DNA of 64,000 nt from Sporolactobacillus shoreae (GTDB lineage: Bacteria > Bacillota > Bacilli > Bacillales > Sporolactobacillaceae). The stretch is from positions 1 through 64,000 of the forward strand of contig NZ_SRJD01000003.1 of NCBI RefSeq assembly GCF_004684935.1. Reading direction: 5' to 3'. The number at the start of each line of letters is the position of its first letter. Within the stretch, counting starts at the first letter, position 1. The notes below the pieces were generated by a model, which saw only the letters and a program-made list of their open reading frames with translations, ran no database searches and had not been told where the DNA came from. Positions 52,083 through 61,543 of the stretch are shown here, one piece after another. Position numbers and translations under genes: made by a program.

Positions 52083-52129
52083 AAATAATACCTATTCTCA
52101 TTGCGACGCTGTGCGCCAATAAAACCTAT

Positions 52130-53026
52130 TCACTTGAATAGCAGTTCGTCTTCCATTATTGTAAAGAAATGATCAAGGTGGTCTAGTTGGGAAATGGAGA
52201 ATGTTGAATCACCGTCTCCACTCATGGCAAGAGATAAATTCATTATCGTTGACATAACAACCCGTGCTTTGAGAGCAAATTGAAATACTGCTTTGTCATT
52301 TAATACATCATTCTGGTTCAAAATAAAATGAGTCATTGGTTCTTCTATATCGTGTAGTAAAATTTTGTTTCCAATGAATGATGCTACATCCCAGAATTTA
52401 GGCATTAGAGATGCATCTTCAAAATCAATCCATCGCCAGCCTGAAGGAGTGGAAACAAGGTTTTTAGGGTGTGCGTCGCCGTGTGAAGGTAATAGACTTT
52501 TGCATTGATGGATTTCTAAATCTACTTTTGTGAACTCTTCCAGCAAGCGTGATACACGGTCATCTTTATTTTTGATACTCTGCAAATGTTCAACAGCTTG
52601 TCTTACATTTCTCCAGGCACCCAGACGAGGGAGAGGCTCCACAAATTTTCTCATGGCAATTGCCATTTCATTTAACATATCGACTGCTTTAAGTTCACCA
52701 ATCTTGTCCGGCAGGATTGAAGTATAATCCAAAGTCATCCAGGTACCGTCAATCATATAAGGACCTGGATTTATTTCTGTGCAGTAAGAAACGATGGGTA
52801 TGCCGCTTTTCTTTAGATGTTCAGCTACATGCAGCTCACGAATCAGTACATTTTTCCAAAAGTCAGAATCGTCCTCGGAGGATAATTTAATGATCCGGGC
52901 AACAACTGGATAAGGCGAAAGATGAACAATCAAGTTCCCTGTATCGCTCAAGACGTTTGGATTCACATGTTTCAGCCCCATACTTTCGACTGTATTTAAC
53001 AATTGTGGAATATAATCGTTGCTCAT
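52130..53026 (-). CDS. Aminoglycoside-phosphotransferase-like kinase
   Basis: A small-molecule kinase of the APH/choline-kinase fold, 298 residues. It has the catalytic loop SHGDAHPKNLV and the metal Asp motif WRWIDFEDAS. The first residues contain weaker nucleotide-binding strands (PVVARIIKLS). The substrate cannot be told from sequence; neither resistance nor metabolism is shown by context. ATG 53026 has GAGAGGAAA 7-9 bp upstream; the open frame to 53467 would overlap fabH and lacks a box. The 214 bases up to 53240 hold nothing recognisable. Confidence 0.82.
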   Translation of the reverse strand: MSNDYIPQLLNTVESMGLKHVNPNVLSDTGNLIVHLSPYPVVARIIKLSSEDDSDFWKNVLIRELHVAEHLKKSGIPIVSYCTEINPGPYMIDGTWMTLDYTSILPDKIGELKAVDMLNEMAIAMRKFVEPLPRLGAWRNVRQAVEHLQSIKNKDDRVSRLLEEFTKVDLEIHQCKSLLPSHGDAHPKNLVSTPSGWRWIDFEDASLMPKFWDVASFIGNKILLHDIEEPMTHFILNQNDVLNDKAVFQFALKARVVMSTIMNLSLAMSGDGDSTFSISQLDHLDHFFTIMEDELLFK

Positions 53027-53240
53027 AGGCAATTTCCTCTCTTTAAAATTAGTTATGTACGATATGCGCAGGCGTATAAACAGTACACTGTCGCATGAAT
53101 CCATATGAAGAATGATTTTCACCCAAGGCAGTGCATGGGAAAATTTCTGCGAATGGTGATAGATACTGGACGACCGATATTTTTTGAGGAATACCGATTT
53201 ATTTCTATAACTACCGATTTTATCAACATGTAGAACGGTA

Positions 53241-54239
53241 TCAGTCGCTCTCCAATCCATTAAGCCTGCATTTGATAATCTGTCCGCAATGAACCACACC
53301 TCCTCCGAATCCGTAGAGAAGCAGGCGATCATTTTTCTTAATTTTCCCTGCTTTAATGGCATCCGAAATAGCAAGGGGAATTGTGGCGGACGATGTATTT
53401 CCGTAATATTCAAGGCTGTACAACACCTTTTCCATTGGAAAATCCAATCGTTCGCTGATTGATTCAATCATTCTGAGATTGGCACTGTGAGGAACAAACC
53501 AGTTAATATCTGAGAAATCAAGCTCGCTGTTTTCAACTAATTGTGTGATGCTCTTTGTCACATTTTTTACTACCCATTTGTACAGCTCAGGACCGTTTTG
53601 AACCACCTTTCCTGTGTCAATCAACTTTTTGCCGTTCATAACTTTCGATAGCCCAGTCCTATAAAGTAATTTACCCATACTGCCATCAGCGCCCATAATT
53701 GATCCCAAAAAATCAGGACCGTCCTCACTATACTCAACAATTGCTGCACCGGCACCGTCCCCGAGAAGCACACATGTCGAGCGATCTGTGTAATCCGTTA
53801 CTTTCGACATAGATTCAGCGGCCACAATTAAAACTTTTTTATTTAATCCGCTTGTTACAAGACCGTTTGCTAGATGGAGACAATACTCAAATCCTGCACA
53901 CGTTGCATTCAGGTCAAAGGCGCCGGCACTGCTTATGTGGAAATTTGCCTGCACTTGAGCGGCAACGCTTGGAAAAGCAAAATCAGGGGTTGAGGTAGAC
54001 ACAATAATCAAATCGACATCATCCAAAGAAGCTTGGTATCTGTCGATCAGATTCTGGACAGCTCCAAATGCCAGATCACTGGAAAATTGATTTTCCGGAA
54101 GTATCCTTCTCTCTTTTATGCCAGTTCTTCTGACAATCCATTCATCTGAGGTATCAACCAGTTGTTCCAGATCATGGTTTGTCAGTCTTCGTTCTGGTAC
54201 ATAAGCCCCTATAGCAATTATTTTTGCTTTTGATTTCAT
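53241..54239 (-). CDS. fabH: Beta-ketoacyl-ACP synthase III (FabH-like)
   Basis: A KAS III of 332 residues that starts fatty acid synthesis by condensing an acyl-CoA primer with malonyl-ACP. Catalytic triad residues are visible: Cys in DLNATCAGFEY, His in WFVPHSANLRM and Asn in YYGNTSSATIP. It is more like the FabHB/YhfB branch than the main FabHA. It stands alone, away from fabF, and starts at ATG 54239 with AAGAGGA upstream. A near-perfect FapR operator lies 40-60 bp ahead, so it should belong to the malonyl-CoA-controlled lipid regulon. Confidence 0.9.
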   Translation of the reverse strand: MKSKAKIIAIGAYVPERRLTNHDLEQLVDTSDEWIVRRTGIKERRILPENQFSSDLAFGAVQNLIDRYQASLDDVDLIIVSTSTPDFAFPSVAAQVQANFHISSAGAFDLNATCAGFEYCLHLANGLVTSGLNKKVLIVAAESMSKVTDYTDRSTCVLLGDGAGAAIVEYSEDGPDFLGSIMGADGSMGKLLYRTGLSKVMNGKKLIDTGKVVQNGPELYKWVVKNVTKSITQLVENSELDFSDINWFVPHSANLRMIESISERLDFPMEKVLYSLEYYGNTSSATIPLAISDAIKAGKIKKNDRLLLYGFGGGVVHCGQIIKCRLNGLESD

Positions 54240-54276
54240 GATAATCCTCTTCTCTTTTTTGTATATTATATCAGAT

Positions 54277-54295
54277 ATTATTATCAGGTACTAAT
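54277..54295 (-). promoter_or_regulatory. FapR operator over the fabH promoter
   Basis: On the minus strand ATTAGTACCTGATAATAAT differs by a single base from the FapR consensus ATTAGTACCTGATACTAAT. It lies between the -35 region and the -10 TATAAT of fabH, where FapR would repress until malonyl-CoA accumulates. Confidence 0.85.
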
Positions 54296-54385
54296 TTATT
54301 CATAAGACCTCTCAAACTTTTAAATTGCTAAATACATAAGTAAGTATTAATATAATTTTATAAATATATAATTGGAGGTGGATAT

Positions 54386-54709
54386 ATGATTGCTGAAGTG
54401 GAAATGATTTCTGATCTGTCGTCAAAACTTAAGCTTTTGGGGGACAGGACACGACTGACCATCCTGTCTTATTTAAAAGTCAGGGAGCTTTGCGTCTGCG
54501 AATTGGTCGATCTTCTGGATGCTTCCCAGCCTTCCATCAGCCAGCATCTGAAAAAGCTGCGCGTTTCGGGCATCATCAATGAGAGAAAACAGGGAACGTG
54601 GGTGTATTATCGGTTGAACGAGGAACTTCCCGCTTATCTGTCAGGCATTATCGACGCGCTCCCGGATCAGAACATCAAAGCCTGTGATGATCCGGACTGT
54701 TGCTCGTAA
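54386..54709 (+). CDS. arsR: ArsR-family arsenic-responsive repressor
   Basis: A 107-residue ArsR/SmtB repressor with winged helix ([36 protein letters not shown]). The metalloid sensor is CVC in [11 protein letters not shown], the classical alpha-3 As(III) site; a C-terminal DDPDCCS end adds two further Cys. It is first in an ars operon (arsR-arsC-arsB-ynfA). GGAGGTGG precedes ATG. An AT-rich dyad-like region (54340-54370) may be its operator, not resolved. Confidence 0.93.
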   Translation: MIAEVEMISDLSSKLKLLGDRTRLTILSYLKVRELCVCELVDLLDASQPSISQHLKKLRVSGIINERKQGTWVYYRLNEELPAYLSGIIDALPDQNIKACDDPDCCS

Positions 54710-54734
54710 AAACACAATGGAAGGAAGAATTAAA

Positions 54735-55157
54735 ATGGCAAAAAAAATCATCTATTTTCTTTGCACCGGAAACTCATGCCGCAGTCAGATGGCTGAAGGT
54801 TTCGGTAAGAAATATCTTGGAGAAGATTACGAAGTCCGTTCGGCCGGCATTGAAGCACACGGTCTGAATCCCAATGCGGTGAAAGTTATGGAGGAAGCTG
54901 GAGTTGATATCTCCGGTCAGCAATCCAAACTGATTGACATGAGTCTCCTGAATCAGGCTTATCTTGTAGTCACACTGTGCGGCGATGCCGAAGAACGCTG
55001 CCCGATGACGCCTCCGGGTGTTCGGCGCGAACATTGGGGATTTGATGATCCTGCTAAGGCAGAGGGCACGGAAGAAGAAAAATGGGCGGTATTCCGGCAC
55101 GTACGGGACGGCATCGAGAAGCGAATCCACCAGTTTGCCGAGGATGAAAAGGTCTGA
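54735..55157 (+). CDS. arsC: Arsenate reductase, thioredoxin-linked
   Basis: A low-molecular-weight-phosphatase-fold ArsC of the Staphylococcus pI258/Bacillus type. The P-loop with the nucleophilic Cys is [14 protein letters not shown]; the two later Cys of the triple redox relay are in [12 protein letters not shown]. It reduces As(V) to As(III) with thioredoxin. ATG 54735 is the start (GGAAGGAAG ahead); the open frame to 54684 overlaps arsR. Adjacent to arsB. Confidence 0.94.
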   Translation: MAKKIIYFLCTGNSCRSQMAEGFGKKYLGEDYEVRSAGIEAHGLNPNAVKVMEEAGVDISGQQSKLIDMSLLNQAYLVVTLCGDAEERCPMTPPGVRREHWGFDDPAKAEGTEEEKWAVFRHVRDGIEKRIHQFAEDEKV

Positions 55158-55216
55158 ATGAGTCATAAAGCATTACTAAATTGTAAGTTTATTCAGTCAC
55201 TGAAGGAGTACACAAA

Positions 55217-56512
55217 ATGTCTGCGGTTTTAGCTATTCTTGTTTTTTTACTTACACTTATTCTTGTAATCTGGCAGCCTAGAAATCTGTCGATCGGCTGG
55301 TCGGCCTGCGGTGGGGCTCTGCTCGCCCTGCTTGTCGGTGTGGTTCATTTTAACGACGTTATTGAAGTGGCAAGCATCATCTGGAACGCGACGCTGGCCT
55401 TTGTCGCTATTATCATTATCTCGTTGATTCTCGATCATATTGGGTTCTTTGAATGGGCCGCACTGCATATGGCGCTGATCGCGCGCGGGAACGGTATCCG
55501 CATGTTTATTTTTATTTCCATTCTTGGCGCTCTGATTTCGGCGTTCTTTGCGAACGATGGCGGTGCCTTAATTCTGACGCCGATTGTTCTGGCTATGGTC
55601 CGCGCACTTAACTTTGATGAACGTCGCGTTTTTCCATTTGTGATTGCCAGCGGATTCATCGCGGATACAACATCGCTTCCGCTCGTTGTCAGCAATCTCG
55701 TCAACATCGTGTCCGCCGATTTTTTTGGTGTTTCGTTTGGAAAATATGCGCTGCATATGATTATCCCGACCGTTTTTTCTCTTTTTGCAAGTATCGCTGT
55801 GCTGTATCTCTATTTCCGCAAAGACTGGCCGGCTCATTATCAGTTGCGTGATTTAAAAAAACCAGCTACAGTCCTTAAGGACATTCGTATGTTTCACATT
55901 TCATGGTTTGTTCTGACTGTCTTAGTTATCGGCTATTTTCTCAGCAGCCTGGTGAAGATTCCAGTTTCTTTTATTGCATTGGCAATTGCCGCGATTTTCT
56001 TGTTTCTAGGGAGCCGTAGTTCAGCCATTCACACGGTTAAAATTTTAAAAAGCGCGCCATGGAGCATTGTCTTCTTTTCGCTTGGCATGTATGTCGTTGT
56101 CTACGGGCTGAGAAATGCAGGGTTGATCCATCTGCTTGCCGGAGTAATTGAAGAAGGGACGCGGGGAGGACTCTTTACAGGTACATTGATGATGGGCTTC
56201 CTGTCCGCCATTCTGTCGGCAGCAATGAATAATCTGCCAACGGTCATGATCAACGCGCTGTCTATTCATGCAACATCTATCTCCGGCGTGATGCATCAGG
56301 CGCTTGTCTATGCCAATGTGATTGGAGCGGATCTTGGTCCGAAAATGACTCCGATCGGATCCTTGGCAACCTTGCTCTGGCTTCATGTCCTGTCTGAGAA
56401 AGGGATCAAAATCCGATGGGGTCAGTACTTTAAAATTGGCATTGTGATCACACTACCTGTTCTGTTTATGACATTGTTCGGAGCCTATTTATCGATCCTT
56501 ATCTTTGGCTGA
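55217..56512 (+). CDS. arsB: Arsenite/antimonite efflux pump ArsB
   Basis: A 431-residue membrane transporter of the ArsB family with about 11-12 membrane segments and the signature stretches [18 protein letters not shown] and [15 protein letters not shown]; the latter, with [21 protein letters not shown], defines ArsB/NhaD-like ion transporters. It expels As(III) or Sb(III). It follows arsC by 60 bp and has GAAGGAG at good spacing. No arsA ATPase is present, so it would work as a secondary transporter. Confidence 0.93.
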   Translation: MSAVLAILVFLLTLILVIWQPRNLSIGWSACGGALLALLVGVVHFNDVIEVASIIWNATLAFVAIIIISLILDHIGFFEWAALHMALIARGNGIRMFIFISILGALISAFFANDGGALILTPIVLAMVRALNFDERRVFPFVIASGFIADTTSLPLVVSNLVNIVSADFFGVSFGKYALHMIIPTVFSLFASIAVLYLYFRKDWPAHYQLRDLKKPATVLKDIRMFHISWFVLTVLVIGYFLSSLVKIPVSFIALAIAAIFLFLGSRSSAIHTVKILKSAPWSIVFFSLGMYVVVYGLRNAGLIHLLAGVIEEGTRGGLFTGTLMMGFLSAILSAAMNNLPTVMINALSIHATSISGVMHQALVYANVIGADLGPKMTPIGSLATLLWLHVLSEKGIKIRWGQYFKIGIVITLPVLFMTLFGAYLSILIFG

Positions 56513-56523
56513 AAAGGTGGTGA

Positions 56524-56853
56524 ATGCAAATGTTGCGGGCAATCTTAATCTTCTTCCTTGCAGGTTGTGCTGAAATCGGGGGAGGATACCTGATCTGGCA
56601 GTGGCTGCGCGCCGGCGCGTCAGGATGGCTTGGATTGATCGGTGGGCTTGTGCTTTTTTTCTATGGTGTTATTGCGACGTGGCAGTCATTTCCGGATTTT
56701 GGCCGTGTCTATGCTGCATATGGAGGGATTTTTATAGCCATGAGCCTGCTTTGGGGATGGTGGATTGACAGAAAGACGCCTGATCTTTACGATTTGATCG
56801 GTTGCCTGATCTGCCTCATTGGCGTTGCTGTGATCATTTGGCCGCGTGCTTAA
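56524..56853 (+). CDS. ynfA: YnfA family membrane protein (UPF0060)
   Basis: A 109-residue protein with four membrane helices and the UPF0060 signature [18 protein letters not shown]...[25 protein letters not shown]. Distantly related to small multidrug resistance efflux proteins; a role in export of drugs or metalloids has been suggested. It lies 11 bp after arsB, so it is the last gene of the ars operon, a placement that hints at a metal or metalloid function. A bidirectional terminator follows. Confidence 0.9.
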   Translation: MQMLRAILIFFLAGCAEIGGGYLIWQWLRAGASGWLGLIGGLVLFFYGVIATWQSFPDFGRVYAAYGGIFIAMSLLWGWWIDRKTPDLYDLIGCLICLIGVAVIIWPRA

Positions 56854-56865
56854 AGCAATACATAG

Positions 56866-56909
56866 AAAAACGGTGAGGAAAAGCGGATTCCTTTTTCTCA
56901 CCGTTTTTT
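56866..56909. terminator. Bidirectional terminator between ynfA and the SHOCT gene
   Basis: AAAAACGGTGAGGAAAA pairs with TTTTTCTCACCGTTTTTT through a short loop. It would serve both convergent transcripts. Confidence 0.87.
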
Positions 56910-56926
56910 AACGCTTTCGAATGAAC

Positions 56927-57169
56927 TTATCCATTCAATATCTTTTTCAATTTCTGATACTCTTCTTCTGTAATTTCGCCCTTTGCCAGCCGTTCGTTTA
57001 AGATCGCCTGACTTTTATCTATTGCTGACGGTTGATTCATCAATTTTTTTACCAGGATGACAATAAGATAAATGACTGCAATGAAAAATAATAGATTAAT
57101 TACTCCGCCCAACAGGCCTAAACCAAGACCGAAGCCGCCCATCATACCGTTACCGTACCAACCCATCAT
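56927..57169 (-). CDS. SHOCT-domain small membrane protein
   Basis: An 80-residue protein. A glycine-rich start (MMGWYGNGMMGGFGLG) is followed by one membrane helix (about 22-42) and a C-terminal SHOCT domain (ILNERLAKGEITEEEYQKLKKIL). SHOCT domains occur at the ends of many small proteins and probably mediate contacts. The ATG at 57169 is one of two adjacent starts. Function unknown. Confidence 0.85.
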   Translation of the reverse strand: MMGWYGNGMMGGFGLGLGLLGGVINLLFFIAVIYLIVILVKKLMNQPSAIDKSQAILNERLAKGEITEEEYQKLKKILNG

Positions 57170-57222
57170 GGCGCTTCACCATCCTCTCATTGTCATTATA
57201 CCATGCGCCGATTCACTCAAGT

Positions 57223-57255
57223 AAAGTAAAAAGTGCCCTCGGCATTTTTTACTTT
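57223..57255 (-). terminator. Terminator after kimA
   Basis: On the minus strand AAAGTAAAAAATGCC pairs with GGCACTTTTTACTTT around GAG, followed by T-rich sequence. The rest of 57170-57421 shows no gene. Confidence 0.65.
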
Positions 57256-57421
57256 AGGCAACTTCAATTTCATATTGTTTTTTTGTAAAATGTCACTTTT
57301 TCTTGTCTTTGGATTTCTATTTTTTTGGCTATGTTAACGTTAAATGTTGATTTTGCCCATTACTGATTTGAGTGGAAAGCGAGTGCCTGAAGCGAAAAAT
57401 AACAAACAAGTTTTAACAGAG

Positions 57422-59326
57422 CTATTTTTTTAAGTGAAACGGCACAGTTGTGATGACAACATCCTTGTGCAGAAAAAGCCAAGTACGCAAAATCAGTGCG
57501 CTTTGATTATGCAGAAGGTTATGCCAGCTTTTTTTCATGATGAACTGCGGCATCAGAATGTGAATGTAACTGTCCTTTCCTTTCTCTTTCTGTATATCGC
57601 GTATAAATGATGATATGGGTCCGATCAGGGAACGGTACTGGCTCTTCAGCGTGACTAGTTGGCACGGCGAACCCCACTCTTTCCATTGCTTCTGAATCCG
57701 CTCAATCGACGCATCATCAAATCCGACGTAGACGGCGACGACGTTTGTGTCTATACTTTTGGCGAATGAAAGCGTATTGTTAACGACTCGGTGGATGCCG
57801 GAAATTAGGACGATCGACGTCACTTCATGTGTAACTGGGCGATCCAGCGCCAAGTCGATATGCAGTTGTGAACGGACTTCCTTATAGTGCCTTGAGATCG
57901 CGAGGGAAAGCCAGGCAAACCAAGGTAAAATAACGATGATAATCCAGGCACCGCCTGTGAACTTCGTGACCGCGAAGATAAGCGCAACAACGGCAGACAC
58001 GACAGCGCCAATGCCATTAATGGCTAAGTTCACTTTCCAGTGCCGGCCTTTGATATGGCCCCAGCGGCGGACGAGACCGATCTGAGCAATTGTAAATGAG
58101 ACAAACACGCCGATGGCATAAAGCGGGATTAGTGCGTTAGTTTCCGCATGGAAAAAGACGACAAGCAACCCGGCCAAAGCGGCCAGTGTAATCAGGCCAT
58201 TTGAATAAGACAGCCGGTCGCCGCGCTGAGCCAGCTTGCGCGGAAGAAATCCGTCAGAAGCGACAATCGCTGCGAGTTGGGAGAACCCATTGAACGTCGA
58301 GTTGGCGGCCAGGATTAGAACAACAAATGTTGACCAAGTGATCAACTGATAAATTAGCCCATTGCCGAAAATCAAAGCGGTTAACTGCGACAGCATCGTA
58401 TTGCTTGAATGGACCGATATGCCATGTACATACAGATGATAGGCGATGCCCAGCAGTGTGACACCTTCAAGAATACCGAGTGCCACATACGTTTTTATGG
58501 CATTTTTTTGCTTTGGATTGCGGAAGATCGGCACCGAGTTGGATATGGTTTCAATTCCGGTCAGAGCGGAACACGACGAACTGAATGCTTTTAAGACCAG
58601 GAGAGCGGTCAGATCTTTCGGCACGGTGCCAAAGGATGGTGTCGCCGCCTGAACAAAGCCAAATCTGAATTCATTAAAAAAACCGAATGCAATCAGCGCC
58701 AGCATGCAGGCCATGAAAAAGAATGTCGGCCAGGCAAGCACTTTGGCCGCTTCAGCGACACCACGTAAATTGATCAGCAGCAAAACAAAGATACAGATTA
58801 GCGCAATCGTCGTCCGATAGGGTGTTACAGCCGGATAGGCTGAGGCAATGGCTGCTACTGCCGCTGAAACAGACACGGCGACCGTCAATACATAATCGAT
58901 GAGTAGTGCGCTCGACGCTGTAACCGCAACCCATGAATGTTTAAAATTGTCTCGCGCAATCGCGTAGGCTCCTCCGCCATTCGGATAAGCCAGAACACCC
59001 ATAATATAGGAGTTGATCAGGATGGCGAGCAGAAGAACGGCAGCGACCGTAATCGGCAGAATCAGCCATTTTGCATCCGGACCGAGCTGAGCCAGTTCGC
59101 TCATCCCCGCCTCAGGACCATAGGCGACTGAGGAGTACAAATCCGCGGATAATATCGGGAGGGCGATTAGCCAAAATAAGTGATTGCTTTTTGATTGTAG
59201 CGCCTCCGTTTTCATCGGAGCACCGATCAGTACGCGCTTAACCAGGCTGAAATTTTGCAGGCACAGCCATCCGCCACCGGCGACAATAATGATCATAATA
59301 ATATTAAACCATTCTACGTTCTCCAA
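57422..59326 (-). CDS. kimA: KimA-type potassium transporter (APC family)
   Basis: A 634-residue APC-superfamily transporter matching B. subtilis KimA/YdaO. Motifs: SADLYSSVAYGPEAG (KimA has ALSSVAYGPEQ), YPNGGGAYAIARDNF, LLIDYVLTVAVSVSA and a soluble C-terminal domain (about 500-630; EVTSIVLISGIHRVVNNTLSFAKS). A c-di-AMP riboswitch lies immediately upstream, as for kimA. It has an extra N-terminal helix of about 30 residues before the conserved start (WFNIIMIIIVAGGGWLCL). TTG 59326 is the best start (GAGGGTGA 7 bp ahead); GTG 59335 overlaps that box. Confidence 0.88.
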   Translation of the reverse strand: MENVEWFNIIMIIIVAGGGWLCLQNFSLVKRVLIGAPMKTEALQSKSNHLFWLIALPILSADLYSSVAYGPEAGMSELAQLGPDAKWLILPITVAAVLLLAILINSYIMGVLAYPNGGGAYAIARDNFKHSWVAVTASSALLIDYVLTVAVSVSAAVAAIASAYPAVTPYRTTIALICIFVLLLINLRGVAEAAKVLAWPTFFFMACMLALIAFGFFNEFRFGFVQAATPSFGTVPKDLTALLVLKAFSSSCSALTGIETISNSVPIFRNPKQKNAIKTYVALGILEGVTLLGIAYHLYVHGISVHSSNTMLSQLTALIFGNGLIYQLITWSTFVVLILAANSTFNGFSQLAAIVASDGFLPRKLAQRGDRLSYSNGLITLAALAGLLVVFFHAETNALIPLYAIGVFVSFTIAQIGLVRRWGHIKGRHWKVNLAINGIGAVVSAVVALIFAVTKFTGGAWIIIVILPWFAWLSLAISRHYKEVRSQLHIDLALDRPVTHEVTSIVLISGIHRVVNNTLSFAKSIDTNVVAVYVGFDDASIERIQKQWKEWGSPCQLVTLKSQYRSLIGPISSFIRDIQKEKGKDSYIHILMPQFIMKKSWHNLLHNQSALILRTWLFLHKDVVITTVPFHLKK

Positions 59327-59378
59327 TGATTTCACCCTCTTTAGATTCCAGTCTTTTCAACTTGTAAAGGGAACGTGC

Positions 59379-59556
59379 AAAAAGCCGCTAAGCACAAGCT
59401 CAGCGGCATTATTTCAGCACACAAAGTTGTCCCATCTTCTCTCCGAACGCTGACGAGGTTAGCTGACGGATTCGGGCAAGAAAGTTGCCCTACCTAAAAA
59501 GGATTCACCCCTGAAGACCGGTTCCCCCGCTTCTTTGAATTAAGCGATTTAAGATG
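59379..59556 (-). ncRNA. Cyclic di-AMP (ydaO/yuaA) riboswitch with terminator
   Basis: Read on the minus strand, the conserved ydaO elements appear in order: CGCTTAATTC, AAGCGGGGGAACC, GGGGTGAATCCT, TAGGTAGGGC, GCCCGAATCCGTCAGCTAACC and GCGTTCGGAGAGAAG (59435-59553). The terminator GCCGCTGAGCTTGTGCTTAGCGGC followed by TTTTT is at 59379-59407. High c-di-AMP should switch kimA off. The 59557-59800 stretch is otherwise without a recognised gene. Confidence 0.93.
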
Positions 59557-59800
59557 TGGAAAATTTTTTTCTATTTCAAACAGAAGTTTACTTCTGAGTC
59601 CGCAGTTTGTAAAGCCTCTTATATCACTTTTACCAAAATTCAGGGGAATGTCTTTATGAAACGTCCGCGCTGGATTATGTTGCTTACGTAAAACATATTT
59701 TTATCATGATAAGTTAGATTCACTATCGAAAGAAGGTTGCTGTAGACCCACCCGATGCCCATATGTTACCATAATTTTACGTTATTTATGTGGGGGTATA

Positions 59801-60703
59801 ATGATGGAACCGTCAAGAGTCGCGTTTCTATCCGTGCTGAGCAACACATTCGTCGTCTTGTTGAAAATCATTGTTGCGATGATTACCGGTTCTGTGGCTG
59901 TACTGTCCGAAGCGATCCACACGTCGATTGATCTGATGGCTTCGCTCATCGCTTTTTTCTCAGTCCGTATTTCAGGGATACCTGCTGACAGAGTACACCC
60001 CTATGGACATGGAAAAGTTGAGAATATATCGGGCACGGTTGAAACCCTGCTCATCTATGTGGCGGGAATCTGGATTATTTACGAGTCGGTCAAAAAATTG
60101 ATTCACCCTGAACCCACGCAGCTCCCGACACTTGGCATTGTGGTGATGCTGGTAGGGGCTACAATTAACTTTCTCGTGTCAAGATTAATTAATAAAACGG
60201 CTGACAGAACGCATTCAGTGGCTATGAAATCCAATGCGTTTCATCTTTTGACTGATGTCTACACCTCACTGGGTGTCGCCATCAGTTTGCTTCTGGCCGC
60301 ACTGACGGGATGGACCATTTTAGATCCAATCATCGGCATCGTTCTGGCTAGTTACATCATGTTTGAAGCGACCAAATTGCTCCAGGTATCTTTCCCGCCG
60401 CTGATGGACGCAAGACTGTCGGCGAAGGAAGAGACTGAAATTATGGACATCATTGAATCCTATCATAATGAGTACATTGAGGTGCACAATTTTCGAACGA
60501 GACGTTCAGGTCCGGAAGAATACATTGAGTTCCATCTTGTTGTCCCTTCCCATCTGGAGATTGACGCCGTGGAAGAGTTAACGGATCGAATAGAGGGGAG
60601 CATACAAGGTAAGATTCCCCGCGCGCAAATACTCATTCACGCGGAACCGGAATATGAGCGGAAGAACAGTCCAGAGAGTAGCGAGTCAAACAAAGAAAAA
60701 TAA
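59801..60703 (+). CDS. Cation diffusion facilitator family transporter
   Basis: A 300-residue CDF exporter for divalent metals (Zn, Fe, Mn or Co). The membrane domain (about 10-195) has six helices with the metal-site motif LSEAIHTSIDLMAS and partner FHLLTDVYTSLGV, plus HPYGHGKVENISG after helix 2. The cytoplasmic ferredoxin-like domain (about 205-285) ends in VPSHLEIDAVEELTDRIEGSI...ILIHAEPE. First ATG 59801, or 59804 with slightly better spacing from GGGGGT. No metal-sensing regulator is adjacent. Confidence 0.9.
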   Translation: MMEPSRVAFLSVLSNTFVVLLKIIVAMITGSVAVLSEAIHTSIDLMASLIAFFSVRISGIPADRVHPYGHGKVENISGTVETLLIYVAGIWIIYESVKKLIHPEPTQLPTLGIVVMLVGATINFLVSRLINKTADRTHSVAMKSNAFHLLTDVYTSLGVAISLLLAALTGWTILDPIIGIVLASYIMFEATKLLQVSFPPLMDARLSAKEETEIMDIIESYHNEYIEVHNFRTRRSGPEEYIEFHLVVPSHLEIDAVEELTDRIEGSIQGKIPRAQILIHAEPEYERKNSPESSESNKEK

Positions 60704-60744
60704 TCGTTTGGGTTATGGAAAAGTAGAAATACGATTGAATCCAA

Positions 60745-60797
60745 AAAAGGATGTCCGTAAGTCAAGAAAAGACTCATCAGGCATCCTCTTTTTTGTC
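60745..60797. terminator. Hairpin between the CDF gene and the next, convergent gene
   Basis: AAAAAAGGATGTCC pairs with GGCATCCTCTTTTTT with one bulge and a large loop; likely bidirectional. Confidence 0.55.
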
Positions 60798-61230
60798 ACG
60801 CATTAATTTCCCGAACAAGCCGACCAAGAAAGCGGACCTTTGAAAAATCCACGACCTCGCAATTTATACCTTCATTATTTCTGATGATCAGGCTGCTATA
60901 GGTTAATATCTTTGCTTTGCCCGCAAAAATCCTGCCGTCTTCCATTTGGACGATCACGCGGTCCCCATTAAGAAACAACCGACGCTGCTCAATGATCCAC
61001 AGTGAAAAATGTGCTGCACCAATAAAATCAATAATGTTCGCTCCGCATGTTTCAAATGCGAAGGTTCTGGGAAAGACGTGCTCTCCGTCTTTAATCGTGT
61101 ATGGATAATAATGTGTATCGGCCGACGAATCCGAGGGTATGCTCCCTTCATCTAATTCGGTCAGAAGGGGCACCTTCACAGAACGGGTTGGTTCAGGTCT
61201 GATTTTTAAAACCTCCAAACAACAGCTCAA
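60796..61230 (-). CDS. Hypothetical protein, beta-rich C-terminal domain
   Basis: I do not recognise the family. The C-terminal 60 residues (GDRVIVQMEDGRIFAGKAKILTYSSLIIRN and on) read as alternating strands of a small barrel, reminiscent of Sm-like or SH3-like folds that grip RNA or peptides. The N-terminus is uncertain: the frame opens at a TTG (61230) inside a hairpin with no box. The best box, GGAGGT, lies 7 bases before an in-frame ATC (61203-61201), a rare but known type of start. It is a solitary gene. Confidence 0.55.
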   Translation of the reverse strand: MSCCLEVLKIRPEPTRSVKVPLLTELDEGSIPSDSSADTHYYPYTIKDGEHVFPRTFAFETCGANIIDFIGAAHFSLWIIEQRRLFLNGDRVIVQMEDGRIFAGKAKILTYSSLIIRNNEGINCEVVDFSKVRFLGRLVREINA

Positions 61231-61543
61231 GAGCTGTTTGTGAAAAATATTTTCTTAATCAATTGATCGGCAACTATTCGTTTCTTTTCAACTTTTTCCA
61301 ACAAATAATGTGTTTATTATAAGGCGATTGCTGTTCATTTTTCAAATCTGAAGTAGTAATTCAACCGATTTTCAGTTAGGCTAATGCCATTATTCCCATA
61401 CTTCCGCATTTTATCACTTGGCAATGGTTATTTGGTTTCCTTTTGCAGAGCTCTTTTCAAAAAATTAACAGTGATCCCGGTCTATTTGACAGACAGGCCC
61501 GTATACATGGTAGTACAACCCATAGGGATCAGGGAGGTCAACG

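Noticed and set aside
53027-53467. N-terminal extension of the kinase ORF into fabH
   Set aside because: Overlaps the conserved C-terminus of FabH on the same strand in another frame; the ATG at 53026 has a good ribosome binding site.
59656-59691. Eleven-codon ORF MKRPRWIMLLT upstream of the CDF gene
   Set aside because: Too short, no clear context, and could arise by chance in the spacer after the riboswitch.
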